A stretch of 64,000 nt of DNA from Promethearchaeota archaeon (GTDB lineage: Archaea; Asgardarchaeota; Lokiarchaeia; Helarchaeales; RDOG01): assembly GCA_011365055.1 (NCBI GenBank), contig RDOG01000010.1, positions 80,439 to 144,438 on the forward strand. Direction: 5' to 3'. The notes beneath the pieces were generated by a model. That model worked only from the letters and a program-made list of their open reading frames with translations, did no database searches and was not told where the DNA came from. Made by a program: the position numbers and the translations under genes. This document shows positions 36,743 to 46,238 of the stretch, piece after piece; position 1 is the stretch's first letter, and each line of letters opens with the position of its first letter.

Positions 36743-37369
36743 ATGGAAGTCCTTAACTCAATTTTAAACCGGAGAAGCGTAAGAAAATTTAAGCAAGATC
36801 CAATAAAGAAAGATGATTTGATAAAGATTATTGAAGCAGCTCGTTGGGCGCCTAGTGCAACAAATAGGCAAGTTTGCAGGTTTGTTGTAATTGATAATGA
36901 GGAATTATTAAAAAAAATCGCTTCAGAAACCAAAATAGTATTTTTCAAGCAAAGACATGCGGCTCAGTGTCCCGCTATGATTGTCGTCTGTTGTAAAGGT
37001 GACTCTTGGATTGAAGAAATTGGAGCCGCAATCCAAAACATGTTGCTCACAGCTAATTCTTTAGAAATTGGATCTTGTTGGATTGGAGCTTTTAGTAGAT
37101 CATTAGTTCGTGAATTATTAAAAATACCCCAAAATTATAAAATCTATGCATTAATTTTACTTGGGTATCCTGATGAAACTCCCGACGTGCCTCCTCGATT
37201 AAGCTTAGGTGAGATTTGCTATTTAAATGAATGGAAAAAACCAATTGTTAAACCAGATAAAACCCTTCTTCCTTTATCTGGGGTAGGAAGTCTCGTTCTC
37301 AGAAGATTATCAAATAGAGGTGAACGAGATTTAAAATCTTCGCCATTAAAAATTGAAAAAGAAAAGTGA
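36743..37369 (+). CDS. Nitroreductase-family flavoprotein
   Basis: 208 aa. FMN-binding nitroreductase core: RRSVRKFKQDPIKKDDL, AARWAPSATNRQVCRFVVI, NMLLTANSLEIGSCWIGAF and LILLGYPDE. The C-terminal ~35 residues are basic and extend beyond the usual core. It probably reduces small nitro, quinone or enone substrates with NAD(P)H. It is close behind the flavoprotein gene and is likely co-transcribed. Confidence 0.85.
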   Translation: MEVLNSILNRRSVRKFKQDPIKKDDLIKIIEAARWAPSATNRQVCRFVVIDNEELLKKIASETKIVFFKQRHAAQCPAMIVVCCKGDSWIEEIGAAIQNMLLTANSLEIGSCWIGAFSRSLVRELLKIPQNYKIYALILLGYPDETPDVPPRLSLGEICYLNEWKKPIVKPDKTLLPLSGVGSLVLRRLSNRGERDLKSSPLKIEKEK

Positions 37370-37604
37370 ATTTTGGAACTCCCATAATTTCATCAAAAAT
37401 TGATAATACCACTTTAATTGCATCTTTTAGATTTTTTTTTTTTTGCTAGAATAACATTTAATATAATAATTAGCTCTAAAAATATCTGAAGATATTTTAA
37501 ATCTTTTTTTTTATGAATTCCTTCAAAAAAGATCATTACATTTTTATTTATCCTTTCAATTCTACCTTCCAGATTAAATTCAAGATATATTTTGAGGTAA
37601 AAAT

Positions 37605-39095
37605 ATGGGTACGGATTGGGATTATTATTTTGCTATTCCTCTAAAAAAATTAGATGAATTAAAAAGAAAGGCTCTTGAAACGTGGTTTGATATTCATAAT
37701 GTAATACAAGATAAGTTATTATTGCCAAATGCGGTGTGCCTTAGTTTCTGGCATGTGGAGGAAGGTGAAATTGCACCCGTGGATGATATGAATAAGCATT
37801 ATTTAATGAAAGATACTTTTAATCAGATATTAGCTCTAAAAAAAGATTTAGAATTACAAAATGAACCCTTATTCTATGTTGGAATTGAAGGGGAATTAGA
37901 TCCACAAATAATTGTAACGTTAGGTTTGCTTTATCCATTAAAAAAAGGGATTAAAAAACAAATCCTCCTAAATGCAATCGAAAGTATTCCTATATCGAAG
38001 AAACAATTGCCAACTAGTCCCCTAAAAGGAGAGCAAGTTGGGTTAGAAATAAATTTAACTCCCCTAATGCTAATTGGAACGATTGGGCTTTATTGGGGTC
38101 ATTTGGAACCTCTTTATGAACATGTGGAAATTAAAGAAGGGAATTATATAGGTGCTTTCTATGTTACATCAACAGGAATCCTTGCGGAGGATTTTGTACA
38201 AAAGCTGGACGAGATTTGGGCGCTAATAGAAGAAGTGATAGGTAAAATTGGGGAAAACTGGTCAAAACGGAAGATCATACCAGTACGATGGCTTTCGTCC
38301 AAATTTAATGGAATGCTTCCCTATCACGGTCCATTATTACTGAATATTCGAAAAAATGTCAACGGCTTACGGCAACTTGACTTGGAAAAAGAACTTCCCC
38401 TTTATGAGGGTGACCGTTCAACAATAAATGAAATTGAACAAAGTCTTGGAATAATTCTCCAACGCCAGACGACTCCTCCACACAAGAATTGGAACTATGG
38501 GTACATGATAGAGGGAGATCGAGTAATAGGGTTAGGATTGAATCATTGTGGGCTTACTGAATTACCTAAGGCAATACAGCATCTTAGCGCGTTAGAAATC
38601 TTGGATTTATCTTGGAATGAAATTGCAGAAATACCAACTTGGATTAGTAAGCTTAGATCATTAAAAACAATCTATTTAGTAAAAAATAGATTAAAATCAC
38701 TTCCCAAAGATTTCAACCTTCTAGTTAACTTGGAAACTCTTTGGCTTCAATCAAATCAAATTAAAAAAATTCCTTCTTCTATTCTTCAATTACCTTCATT
38801 AAAAACACTATCTTTATCAAATAATTTATTAATCTCATTACCTGAAACTCTTCAAGGTTTAGTATCCTTGGAAACTTTAGATTTATGGAAAAATAGAATT
38901 CAGAAAATTCCCCCAATTCTTGGAAATTTAAAAAAACTAAGAATCTTGAAGTTAAATGATAATCCCATAAATATTCTCCCAGATTCACTCGAGAATCTTA
39001 GTAACTTAGAAGAGCTTGATATTTTCGGATGTCATATTAAACAAAATCCCCTCTGGATAAGCAAACTACCTAAATTAAAGAAATTTAGGCGTTAA
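37605..39095 (+). CDS. Leucine-rich repeat protein with N-terminal unknown domain
   Basis: 496 aa. Residues 1-290 form a domain I do not recognise (contains LSFWHVEEGEIAPVDDM and GLYWGHLEPLYEH). Residues 310-496 hold about eight tandem LRRs of ~23 residues with the consensus LxxLxxLxLxxNxIxxIPxxI, as in plant intracellular Ras-group or Shoc2-like LRRs. GAGGT precedes the ATG. No membrane segment or signal. It is likely a protein-interaction module, perhaps with small GTPases. Similar LRRs occur in the gene at 61085. Confidence 0.75.
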   Translation: MGTDWDYYFAIPLKKLDELKRKALETWFDIHNVIQDKLLLPNAVCLSFWHVEEGEIAPVDDMNKHYLMKDTFNQILALKKDLELQNEPLFYVGIEGELDPQIIVTLGLLYPLKKGIKKQILLNAIESIPISKKQLPTSPLKGEQVGLEINLTPLMLIGTIGLYWGHLEPLYEHVEIKEGNYIGAFYVTSTGILAEDFVQKLDEIWALIEEVIGKIGENWSKRKIIPVRWLSSKFNGMLPYHGPLLLNIRKNVNGLRQLDLEKELPLYEGDRSTINEIEQSLGIILQRQTTPPHKNWNYGYMIEGDRVIGLGLNHCGLTELPKAIQHLSALEILDLSWNEIAEIPTWISKLRSLKTIYLVKNRLKSLPKDFNLLVNLETLWLQSNQIKKIPSSILQLPSLKTLSLSNNLLISLPETLQGLVSLETLDLWKNRIQKIPPILGNLKKLRILKLNDNPINILPDSLENLSNLEELDIFGCHIKQNPLWISKLPKLKKFRR

Positions 39096-39159
39096 CGGAT
39101 CGAAGTATAATTCTTATAAACCAAAATTTCTTTGTAAAATGTAATTAGATTATTCAATT

Positions 39160-40647
39160 TTAAGTGCTCTTCTTCATATTCAGGATAGTCATCATTTCCA
39201 TGACTTCTTCTATACCATTTAGATCCCAATAACACATCAATAGATTCTGGATCGTAGTGAAATGTTTTTCAACTTCATCTTTAGATAATTTTATTTTTCC
39301 TTGTATGATGTTTTTCCAATCATTTTGAGTCATTGCCATCAAAAATAATGCTAAGCTTGGCAATAGCTCCTTCGATAAATCACGTAATATTCGGTTATGT
39401 TGATCACAGATCCCTTTCATCAAACCTGGTCCACTAGAACCTATGACAATCCGGCTCGGTGCAATAAGATTTTGCAAATATTCTAATTTGATGCGAGCCA
39501 TCACGATACGTAGAGAAATAATATCGCCTGTTGTGACTGCTTGATTCCAGATTTCCCTATTGGGAATTTCTTTTAAAAGACCTTCTTTAATGATCATGTT
39601 AGTTTCAAAATACTTGAGATATTTATCCTTATTTGTATTAATAATTCCTGTTAATTCTCCAAATTCACGATTATAAGATTCTTGATTACCTTGGATGATG
39701 GAAACCTTATCAAGCATTTCGAACCAATTATAAGGTTTGTTTTTCAAAAAATCTGGTTCAAGCATTATAAGATCGTCCGCTTTATTGCGTGCGGTTTGGC
39801 GTTTCTGCTCATCACCTTCAAACCGAGAGAACCAAAGCCAACAATAAGCAGCTTCATTTTTTCTCCCGAGTGCATCATATCCCTTTGCAAGATCATGCCA
39901 AAATATTCCTGATGAAGGATAATTAATTATGGCTTTTTCAAAAAATTCAACAGATTCTTGAATTTTATCCTGTTTAAATAAAACTTCCCCAATATTATAT
40001 AGAATGGACGATTCTTGAGGACTTATTTGTAACGCTTTTTTATATGCTTGTTCTGCTCCTTCCAGATCGTTCGCATAATATTTTAAGATACCAAAGCGAT
40101 TCCATAGATCTTCATTCTCAGGATCGAGATCCAGCGCTTTTCTAAATAAAATGTTTGCTTTCACAAAGTCTTTCTCTTCAATGCAAGCAGTCCCTAATAG
40201 TTTTAATGCATTGATGTTTTTTGGATTTTTCTTAAGGATATATTCAAGCACTTTAATAGCTTTAGTATAGTTCTTTAGTTTGAGCAATAAAGAAGCATAA
40301 TTATAAGCACAGTCGATATTATCAGGGTTCAATTTTCGAGCATGTTCATAAGCGTTTTCAGCATATTTAAAATTATTTAAAGCCGAATAGCAATAAGCTA
40401 AGTTCTCCCAAGATTCAAAATCTTCAGAATTAATTTTAACTGCTTTTTCAAAGGAAGGGATGGCAAGAATTAAATTATCCATTTCGAGATATGCCATGCC
40501 TATCCCCTTTTCCGCCCAGAACTGATATTTTTCTCCCTTTTCCCAGCCTTCTCGAAAATATTCCAAAGCATCTCGAGGAGATTCTTCGTCTAATATATCC
40601 AAGCCTTTTTCAAACCATTTTTCGTATTTATCCTTTTTATCTGTCAT
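39160..40647 (-). CDS. TPR-repeat protein
   Basis: 495 aa from ATG 40647 (MTDKKDKYEKW); an upstream ATG would add a 30-residue hydrophobic segment and is less likely. Residues 5-285 contain about eight tetratricopeptide repeats with the W/L/A/Y/A/P pattern (for example AWFRKALDLDPEN-like units, AEQAYKKALQISPQE). The C-terminal ~200 residues (from about LMLEPDFL) are helical and unassigned. TPR arrays bind partner proteins. It converges with the LRR gene. Confidence 0.8.
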   Translation of the reverse strand: MTDKKDKYEKWFEKGLDILDEESPRDALEYFREGWEKGEKYQFWAEKGIGMAYLEMDNLILAIPSFEKAVKINSEDFESWENLAYCYSALNNFKYAENAYEHARKLNPDNIDCAYNYASLLLKLKNYTKAIKVLEYILKKNPKNINALKLLGTACIEEKDFVKANILFRKALDLDPENEDLWNRFGILKYYANDLEGAEQAYKKALQISPQESSILYNIGEVLFKQDKIQESVEFFEKAIINYPSSGIFWHDLAKGYDALGRKNEAAYCWLWFSRFEGDEQKRQTARNKADDLIMLEPDFLKNKPYNWFEMLDKVSIIQGNQESYNREFGELTGIINTNKDKYLKYFETNMIIKEGLLKEIPNREIWNQAVTTGDIISLRIVMARIKLEYLQNLIAPSRIVIGSSGPGLMKGICDQHNRILRDLSKELLPSLALFLMAMTQNDWKNIIQGKIKLSKDEVEKHFTTIQNLLMCYWDLNGIEEVMEMMTILNMKKST

Positions 40648-40750
40648 AAAAATACTTCCTAACTTGCTTGATCTATATTTAATCAAAAATTTATTTATCA
40701 AGGAAAGATTAAGAAATTGGTAAAAAAAAATAATCATGAGTAAATATAAT

Positions 40751-42028
40751 TTATTTTACTAAGATCTTTTCTTTTCCATTCATATAAATCCTTAACGCTT
40801 TTGGAATATTAATCGAACCATCTTCATTCTGGTGATTTTCAAGTAAACAGCATATAGTCCGCTCCGTGGCAATTGCTGTTGAATTAAGCGTGTGAATAAT
40901 GAATCGTTCTTTACCCGCAGTTCCATATTTTATATTTAACTTACGTGCTTGATAATCTGTGCAATTACTACAAGAAACTAATTCTCTATATGTCCCTTGG
41001 GCTGGAAACCAACCTTCCAAATCGTACTTTTTTGCTGCATTGTCATTCATTTCCCCACTAGCGATATTTACGATTCGATATGGGAGTTCCAATTGTTGAT
41101 AGATTTCCTCTGAAGCTTTTATCATTTCATCATGCATTTTCCATGAATCATCAGGGTGACAATAAACATACTGTTCGACCTTATCGAATTGATGAATTCT
41201 AAAAATACCTTTTGTATCCTTTCCATGAGCACCTGCTTCTCTCCTAAAGCATGCTGAATACGCTGTATATTTTAAAGGAAGCTCCTTTTCATCAATTAAT
41301 TTATTCATATGAAGTGCAGCAAGAGTCTGTTCTGATGTTGCTATAAGATATAGGTCTTTACCTTCGATTTTATACAACTGTTCTTCAAAGTCCGCTAACT
41401 CTGCAGCTTTTTCCATAACTTCATGCTTAATAAAATATGGTGTCCAATACGGCACATAACCCTTTGAGATTAAATGATTCAGTGCAAAACTAATTAGAGC
41501 TAAATTAAGCAAAACTAAATCATTTTTTAAATAATATGCTCTAGAACCTGCAATAACAGATGCTGTTTCTAGATCTACTCCATCAATGATTTCAACTAAA
41601 TCTATATGACTTTTCGGCGTAAAACCAAAATCAACTATTTTACCCCAATTCCGTTCAACTTTATTTAACTCCTCCGTCTTTCCTATAGGCACTGATTTAT
41701 GTAAAAGATTTCCAATTATATATCTATATTTTTCTCTTTTTTCGTGTAATTCCTTTACCAGGGCTTCTTTTTTGGGTATCTCTATATTTTTTATCTCGTT
41801 AATTTTTTTTATTTCATCTTCGAATTCTTTTTTTTGTTTTTTCAATTCGTTTATATGTTTGGCAGTAACATTTATTTGATGTCTCAATTCTTCTAATGCT
41901 TTTTTCTCTTTTCTCCAATTATTATCATATTCAATAACTTTATATATATTAGATGGATCCTTGAATCTATTCTTTTCTGATTGTATTATTATATCTGGAT
42001 TTTCTCTAAATACCTTAATATCTATCAT
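40751..42028 (-). CDS. serS: Seryl-tRNA synthetase
   Basis: 425 aa. The N-terminal long coiled-coil arm (residues 30-110) grips the tRNA-Ser variable arm. The class II core has motif 2 (FRREAGAHGKDTKGIFRIHQF) and motif 3 (HTLNSTAIATERTICCLLE), plus ELVSCSNCTDYQARK. This is the common, not the rare methanogen-type, SerRS. A GGGA site precedes ATG 42028. Its neighbour is the TPR gene on the same strand. Confidence 0.95.
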   Translation of the reverse strand: MIDIKVFRENPDIIIQSEKNRFKDPSNIYKVIEYDNNWRKEKKALEELRHQINVTAKHINELKKQKKEFEDEIKKINEIKNIEIPKKEALVKELHEKREKYRYIIGNLLHKSVPIGKTEELNKVERNWGKIVDFGFTPKSHIDLVEIIDGVDLETASVIAGSRAYYLKNDLVLLNLALISFALNHLISKGYVPYWTPYFIKHEVMEKAAELADFEEQLYKIEGKDLYLIATSEQTLAALHMNKLIDEKELPLKYTAYSACFRREAGAHGKDTKGIFRIHQFDKVEQYVYCHPDDSWKMHDEMIKASEEIYQQLELPYRIVNIASGEMNDNAAKKYDLEGWFPAQGTYRELVSCSNCTDYQARKLNIKYGTAGKERFIIHTLNSTAIATERTICCLLENHQNEDGSINIPKALRIYMNGKEKILVK

Positions 42029-42123
42029 ACTGACTTTTTCCCAAATTTTTTAATAGATAGTATAAATTCGTTTATTAATTTGAAGTGAAAATATGACTAA
42101 ATATTTTTTTGGTGAATTTTAAT

Positions 42124-43290
42124 ATGCCTGATTATAGATATGCAGACATCCCTGATGATATCCGAACCAAGCCTTATCTGCCTTTAAGTGAAAATTTATA
42201 TCGAGCATATAGGGCATTAGGTTGGGAACAGTATTATGAATATGGCATCCAGAAGCTAAATGAAGAGAGTTTTGTCTATGATATGTTAAAGATAAGAATG
42301 GAAGAGTCAATAATGTCAGCTCAAGATTTGATTAAAGGTGGTATGCAAAATCCCGAAAGATATATTTCATACTTGACATTTCCTCCCGCATTAATTACTA
42401 GAGTCGATTTACAGCAAGGTGCAATGAAATTAATCCTAGGTGATTCTGTAGATACTACCTTTGTAGTAGTTAATGATGCAACGTCAGAATCTATGTTATT
42501 TCTTAACGCGCACCTTGAAGACGGGATACCAGTTGATTGGTGGCTTTCGGACATGCACGATGAAATCATAGAACGCAGACATAGAAAATTAGGTGTAAAA
42601 TTGAAAGAAATCCCTAATAAAACCAAAAATTTATCCGATGCTGGTCTCCGAAGTTTAGATATTCTCTATGATATTAGAAACGAAAGAGCTCCTCAATTTT
42701 CATCTTCTACTTATCATACTGCAATTGCATATCTCTCGTTTGCTCTTGATGTTTTAGTACAAATGACGAATTATGAACGGCAATACGATTTTTGGAATGC
42801 TGTAAATGCAAAAAATTTGGGATTAGATGATTTTATCGCTGGCTTTTTACCATGGCCCAACATGCTAAAAATGTTCTTTATGATGAAACGCAGGGACTTT
42901 ATTTTAAGAATGCTTGGACTGATTGTTCAGCACAAACAATTTTTAACTGGCATCGAGCCTGAACCGCTCGAATTCGTGAAAACCGAGTTACCAGAAATAT
43001 TTAAAACCGTAATCCAAGAACAATGGGAACGTGGATTGCCGTTACCAGAACAAACACTTAGTTCCGAATTACCGAACGTAAAAGATCCGACGACTTACGA
43101 GAAAGAAGATTTCTATAGGCGTTACAAAGGTGACAATCGAATAACTTTGGATGGTTTAGGAATTGATCTTGACAAAGCATTAGAAGGCCTTTTATTAGAT
43201 GTTGATCATTTAACTGACCTTAATACTAAAATAACAGAAGATAATATCTTATCATTTGGTTTGGGTAGAGAAACAAAATATATAAAATAA
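42124..43290 (+). CDS. Hypothetical protein, 388 aa
   Basis: Not recognised. ATG 42124 has GGTGA nine bases upstream; a TTG at 42109 is a weaker alternative. Soluble, with many aromatic residues. Features include YLPLSENLYRAYRALGWEQYY, VVVNDATSESMLFLNAHLEDG, DIRNERAPQFSS and a helical region around 205-300. No Cys cluster, nucleotide loop or membrane helix. It is probably a globular alpha/beta protein. It converges with the coiled-coil gene. Confidence 0.6.
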   Translation: MPDYRYADIPDDIRTKPYLPLSENLYRAYRALGWEQYYEYGIQKLNEESFVYDMLKIRMEESIMSAQDLIKGGMQNPERYISYLTFPPALITRVDLQQGAMKLILGDSVDTTFVVVNDATSESMLFLNAHLEDGIPVDWWLSDMHDEIIERRHRKLGVKLKEIPNKTKNLSDAGLRSLDILYDIRNERAPQFSSSTYHTAIAYLSFALDVLVQMTNYERQYDFWNAVNAKNLGLDDFIAGFLPWPNMLKMFFMMKRRDFILRMLGLIVQHKQFLTGIEPEPLEFVKTELPEIFKTVIQEQWERGLPLPEQTLSSELPNVKDPTTYEKEDFYRRYKGDNRITLDGLGIDLDKALEGLLLDVDHLTDLNTKITEDNILSFGLGRETKYIK

Positions 43291-43296
43291 TTTTTT

Positions 43297-44430
43297 TTAT
43301 TTGTAAGGTGTTTTTGTTTTAATATAATCTTTCGGAATCTTAGACTTCCTAATTTCATTATCTAATTTTTTACGATCTTCAATTAAGCGATTCTTTTCAT
43401 TTTCTATTTTTTTTCTTTCACTTTTAATATTTTCTTTTTCAGATTGAATTATGTCTCTTTCTCGTCGAGCATCTCTCATATCATTATCCAAACGTTTCTT
43501 TTCATTTTTTAAATTATCAAGTTCTTTCTTTAAATCATTCACTTTATCTTGCATTAAATTTTTTTCTCGCTCCAATTTATTGACATTTTTTTTGAGTTCA
43601 TTTACTTTTATTTCCTCTTTTTCTCTGTTTTTCCTAAGATTTCGCTCTTCTTCTTCTATATCGTTTTTTAAATTTCTAAGCTCTTTTGTTCTTTTTTCAA
43701 ATTCTCGTAACTTTTTATTCAAATCACTCTGTTTTTGGTCTAAATCGCTATTAGCTTTTTCTATTTCTCGTTTTTCATTTGAAAGTCTAGTACTTTCATC
43801 AAAATTTTCTTTTTTTAATTTATCTCGCTCCCGTTCTAAAAGATTTTTTTCATCCTCTAATTTATGCTTTTTAAATTCCAAATCATTTACTTTACTTTCA
43901 AGATCGTGATTTTTTTTCTCTAACTGATCTGCTAAATTCTTTAATTCTTTCTTTCTGATCTCTTCTTTTTCGGTATCTTTTCGTAATTCCCGTTTTTGAT
44001 TATCGATTTCATCAATATGTTTTCGCATATCTTTCTTTTGTTTTTCAATTTCTCTCGCTTTTTTATCTAATTCAACATCTTTATCCGAAATTTTTGTCTT
44101 TATTTCATTAATCTGTACCTTTTCTTTGGATAAACGATTTTTTTCTTCAAAAATTTGTTTTTGAATTTCTACTAATTCATTCATTAATGATTGTCTTTTC
44201 TCAACAAGATTTTTTACTTCATTCTCTCGTTCTCTTCTTTTATTTTCCAATTCTTCTATTGCTTGTTCAAAATTTTTTAATTTATCAACATATTTTTTCC
44301 ATTTTTTTCGTTCATTCTCAAGCTTTAACCTTTCTTCTTTTATTTTTTCTAATAATTCCTTGCTTGGAGGAATCTTGGTTTCAGGAGTTTTGCTATCTAT
44401 TTGATACTTTCGTGGTCCATTTTCGCTCAT
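43297..44430 (-). CDS. Long coiled-coil protein
   Basis: 377 aa, nearly all Lys/Glu/Arg/Leu in continuous heptads from about residue 22 to 365 (for example LENKRRERENEVKNLVEKR). No globular domain, membrane helix or motor domain. It should form an extended coiled-coil rod about 50 nm long, inferred from ~340 residues at 0.15 nm each. It starts 129 bases from, and divergent to, the ubiquitin-like gene. Function unknown; structural or tethering roles are possible. The antisense strand shows a long Ser/Phe-rich frame that is an artefact. Confidence 0.75.
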   Translation of the reverse strand: MSENGPRKYQIDSKTPETKIPPSKELLEKIKEERLKLENERKKWKKYVDKLKNFEQAIEELENKRRERENEVKNLVEKRQSLMNELVEIQKQIFEEKNRLSKEKVQINEIKTKISDKDVELDKKAREIEKQKKDMRKHIDEIDNQKRELRKDTEKEEIRKKELKNLADQLEKKNHDLESKVNDLEFKKHKLEDEKNLLERERDKLKKENFDESTRLSNEKREIEKANSDLDQKQSDLNKKLREFEKRTKELRNLKNDIEEEERNLRKNREKEEIKVNELKKNVNKLEREKNLMQDKVNDLKKELDNLKNEKKRLDNDMRDARRERDIIQSEKENIKSERKKIENEKNRLIEDRKKLDNEIRKSKIPKDYIKTKTPYK

Positions 44431-44559
44431 TTAATTCACGCATATAGTTTTTTTATTGAAAAAAATATTAGCAATATATATTAACATGCGAATTTTTTAT
44501 ATTTACCTAAAATCAAAATATTTATACTCAAATCTTATTAAAAATAAAAGGTGAAAATT

Positions 44560-44901
44560 TTGCAAGACGAATTTGATGAAAATTTAGATGACCTTGAAGA
44601 AAAAGCACCAGAACCAGAGATCGCTTCCAAAACTCCAAAAGAAGGAGGTGGAGGTGCAAAAATTAATTTATATTTCACATCTACTATCGGTCCTGGAGAA
44701 AAAAAGGAGAAGTTATTAGTAGATACCGCTAATTCAGTTGGAGCTATTAAACAAACCGTGGGAAATATTTTTGGTCTAAATCCATCAGACTTTCATCTTT
44801 CTCATGGTGGCGTTACACTCGATGAAGCAAGTCCATTAAGCAATTATAATGTTACTAATGGCGAAACTATCCTTTTAATTCCCGCAAGTCAAGCTGGTTA
44901 A
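44560..44901 (+). CDS. Ubiquitin-like modifier ending in Ala-Gly
   Basis: 113 aa from TTG 44560 (GGTGA five bases upstream); GTG 44551 would add three residues. The acidic N-terminal ~32 residues (DEFDENLDDLEEKAPEPE) and a Gly run lead into a beta-grasp domain: INLYFTSTIGPGEKKEKLLVD, SVGAIKQTVGNIFGL, FHLSHGGVTLDEASPLSNYNV, ETILLIPASQAG. The order and the SNYNV..ETILLIP ending match ubiquitin. The chain stops directly at Ala-Gly, not Gly-Gly, with no tail to be processed. It is first in an operon with E1, E2, JAMM and RING-like genes, which strongly supports its role as the modifier. Confidence 0.85.
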   Translation: MQDEFDENLDDLEEKAPEPEIASKTPKEGGGGAKINLYFTSTIGPGEKKEKLLVDTANSVGAIKQTVGNIFGLNPSDFHLSHGGVTLDEASPLSNYNVTNGETILLIPASQAG

Positions 44902-44965
44902 ATGCTTTTTTTTTAATACTTTCACTTTTTTTTATAATTACCTAATCAATTTACGGTGTAAAAAT

Positions 44966-46186
44966 TTGAATGAATCCGATTTTTTTTCTGAAAAATTAAC
45001 TGCAGAAGAAAGAAGTTTATATGATCGACAATTTCGATTCGAGGGTTGGGATCAAAAAATAATAAAAAATTCAAGAGTATTGATTGCAGGCGTTGGTGGG
45101 CTTGGTTGCGAAATTGCTAAAAATCTGGCAATGGTTGGGATTGGTCATATTGATCTCGTTGATTTAGATATCATCGAACACTCAAATCTAAATCGTCAAA
45201 TATTATTTATTGATAGTGAAGTTGGAACTCCAAAAGCCATTGCTGCAGCAAAGAAATTAAGGCAAGTAAATCCAAATATCATTGTCAATGGGTATTATAC
45301 TTCCCTAGAACGATTACATCCTGAGATTTATAAAGATGCAGATGTCATCGTTGGCGGATTAGATTCAATGAATGCGCGTTTTAATTTGAATGCTCAATGC
45401 GTGAGATTTAGAAAACCTTTTGTGGATGGGGGTACAAGAGGATATCATGGTCATGTTTACACTATTCTCCCTTTTGAAAATGGTTGTTGGAGTTGTGATC
45501 CAATTCCTGCTACAGAGACTGATGAAATGGCAGCTTGTACCGTGGTAGGGAAACCAAGAAAAAGAGTTCATTGTGTATTCAAGGGGGTATTATTCTTCCA
45601 AGAAAAATTTGATAAAGAACCTAATCCCAAAAACCTTCAACATATTAATTTCATTCTTAATTATGCAAATGATCTCGTTCAAAAATTTGATTTTTTGCCA
45701 TTATTCACTCAAAGCGAAGTAGTTAAACTAGTAGATCGACATGATCCTGCATTAATTACTATTAATTCCGTGATCGCATCGATTCAATCCCATGAAACTA
45801 TTAAAATTTTATTTTGGCAAAAAGGGAATAAAAGCTTGGGTCCTCCAAATGATAAATATATTGTATTTAATGGAATGAGTATGAAATTTTATCACATTGA
45901 AAAAAAGAGAAATAAGGAATGTTGGCAATGTGGAGATGATGTTCGGAGAGTTGAGGTAAAAATCAGTCAAAATTCACCTTGTATCGAAATTATTAGCTCC
46001 CTAAAAAGAATGGGTTATGTTCTTGATGAATACATGGAACCAATCTTAACAATTATGGACTTTGATATGGTTAAAGAAGTCGATCTCAATACAAGTCCCA
46101 TTCAAAATGGTTTAAGAAATTTTGAATTCATAACTGCAGCGGGTTTTGAAACGGGTGAAGTTTTTGTAACTTTACTTATAAATTAA
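44966..46186 (+). CDS. E1-like ubiquitin-activating enzyme
   Basis: 406 aa. The adenylation domain has YDRQFRFEGWDQ, ATP loop GVGGLG (42-47), the Asp of VDLDII and NRQ (76-78). Zinc pairs are CWSC (174-177) and CWQC (319-322). The catalytic Cys is C191 in MAACTVVGKPR, matching the CTxxxxPR motif of eukaryotic E1 second halves. Residues 328-406 form a C-terminal ubiquitin-fold-like domain comparable to the E2-binding domain of UBA3/UBA2. It activates the modifier and passes it to the E2. TTG 44966 follows GGTGT by six bases. It follows the modifier gene by 64 bases. Confidence 0.92.
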   Translation: MNESDFFSEKLTAEERSLYDRQFRFEGWDQKIIKNSRVLIAGVGGLGCEIAKNLAMVGIGHIDLVDLDIIEHSNLNRQILFIDSEVGTPKAIAAAKKLRQVNPNIIVNGYYTSLERLHPEIYKDADVIVGGLDSMNARFNLNAQCVRFRKPFVDGGTRGYHGHVYTILPFENGCWSCDPIPATETDEMAACTVVGKPRKRVHCVFKGVLFFQEKFDKEPNPKNLQHINFILNYANDLVQKFDFLPLFTQSEVVKLVDRHDPALITINSVIASIQSHETIKILFWQKGNKSLGPPNDKYIVFNGMSMKFYHIEKKRNKECWQCGDDVRRVEVKISQNSPCIEIISSLKRMGYVLDEYMEPILTIMDFDMVKEVDLNTSPIQNGLRNFEFITAAGFETGEVFVTLLIN

Positions 46187-46238
46187 GAATTTTTATATGT
46201 AATGATTGATAAAAAATATTGAAAAAGAAGGTGCATTT

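Noticed and set aside
43451..43909. 152-codon plus-strand reading frame rich in Ser and Phe
   Set aside because: It is the antisense of the Lys/Glu-rich coiled-coil gene; Lys and Glu codons read backwards give Phe, Ser and Leu.
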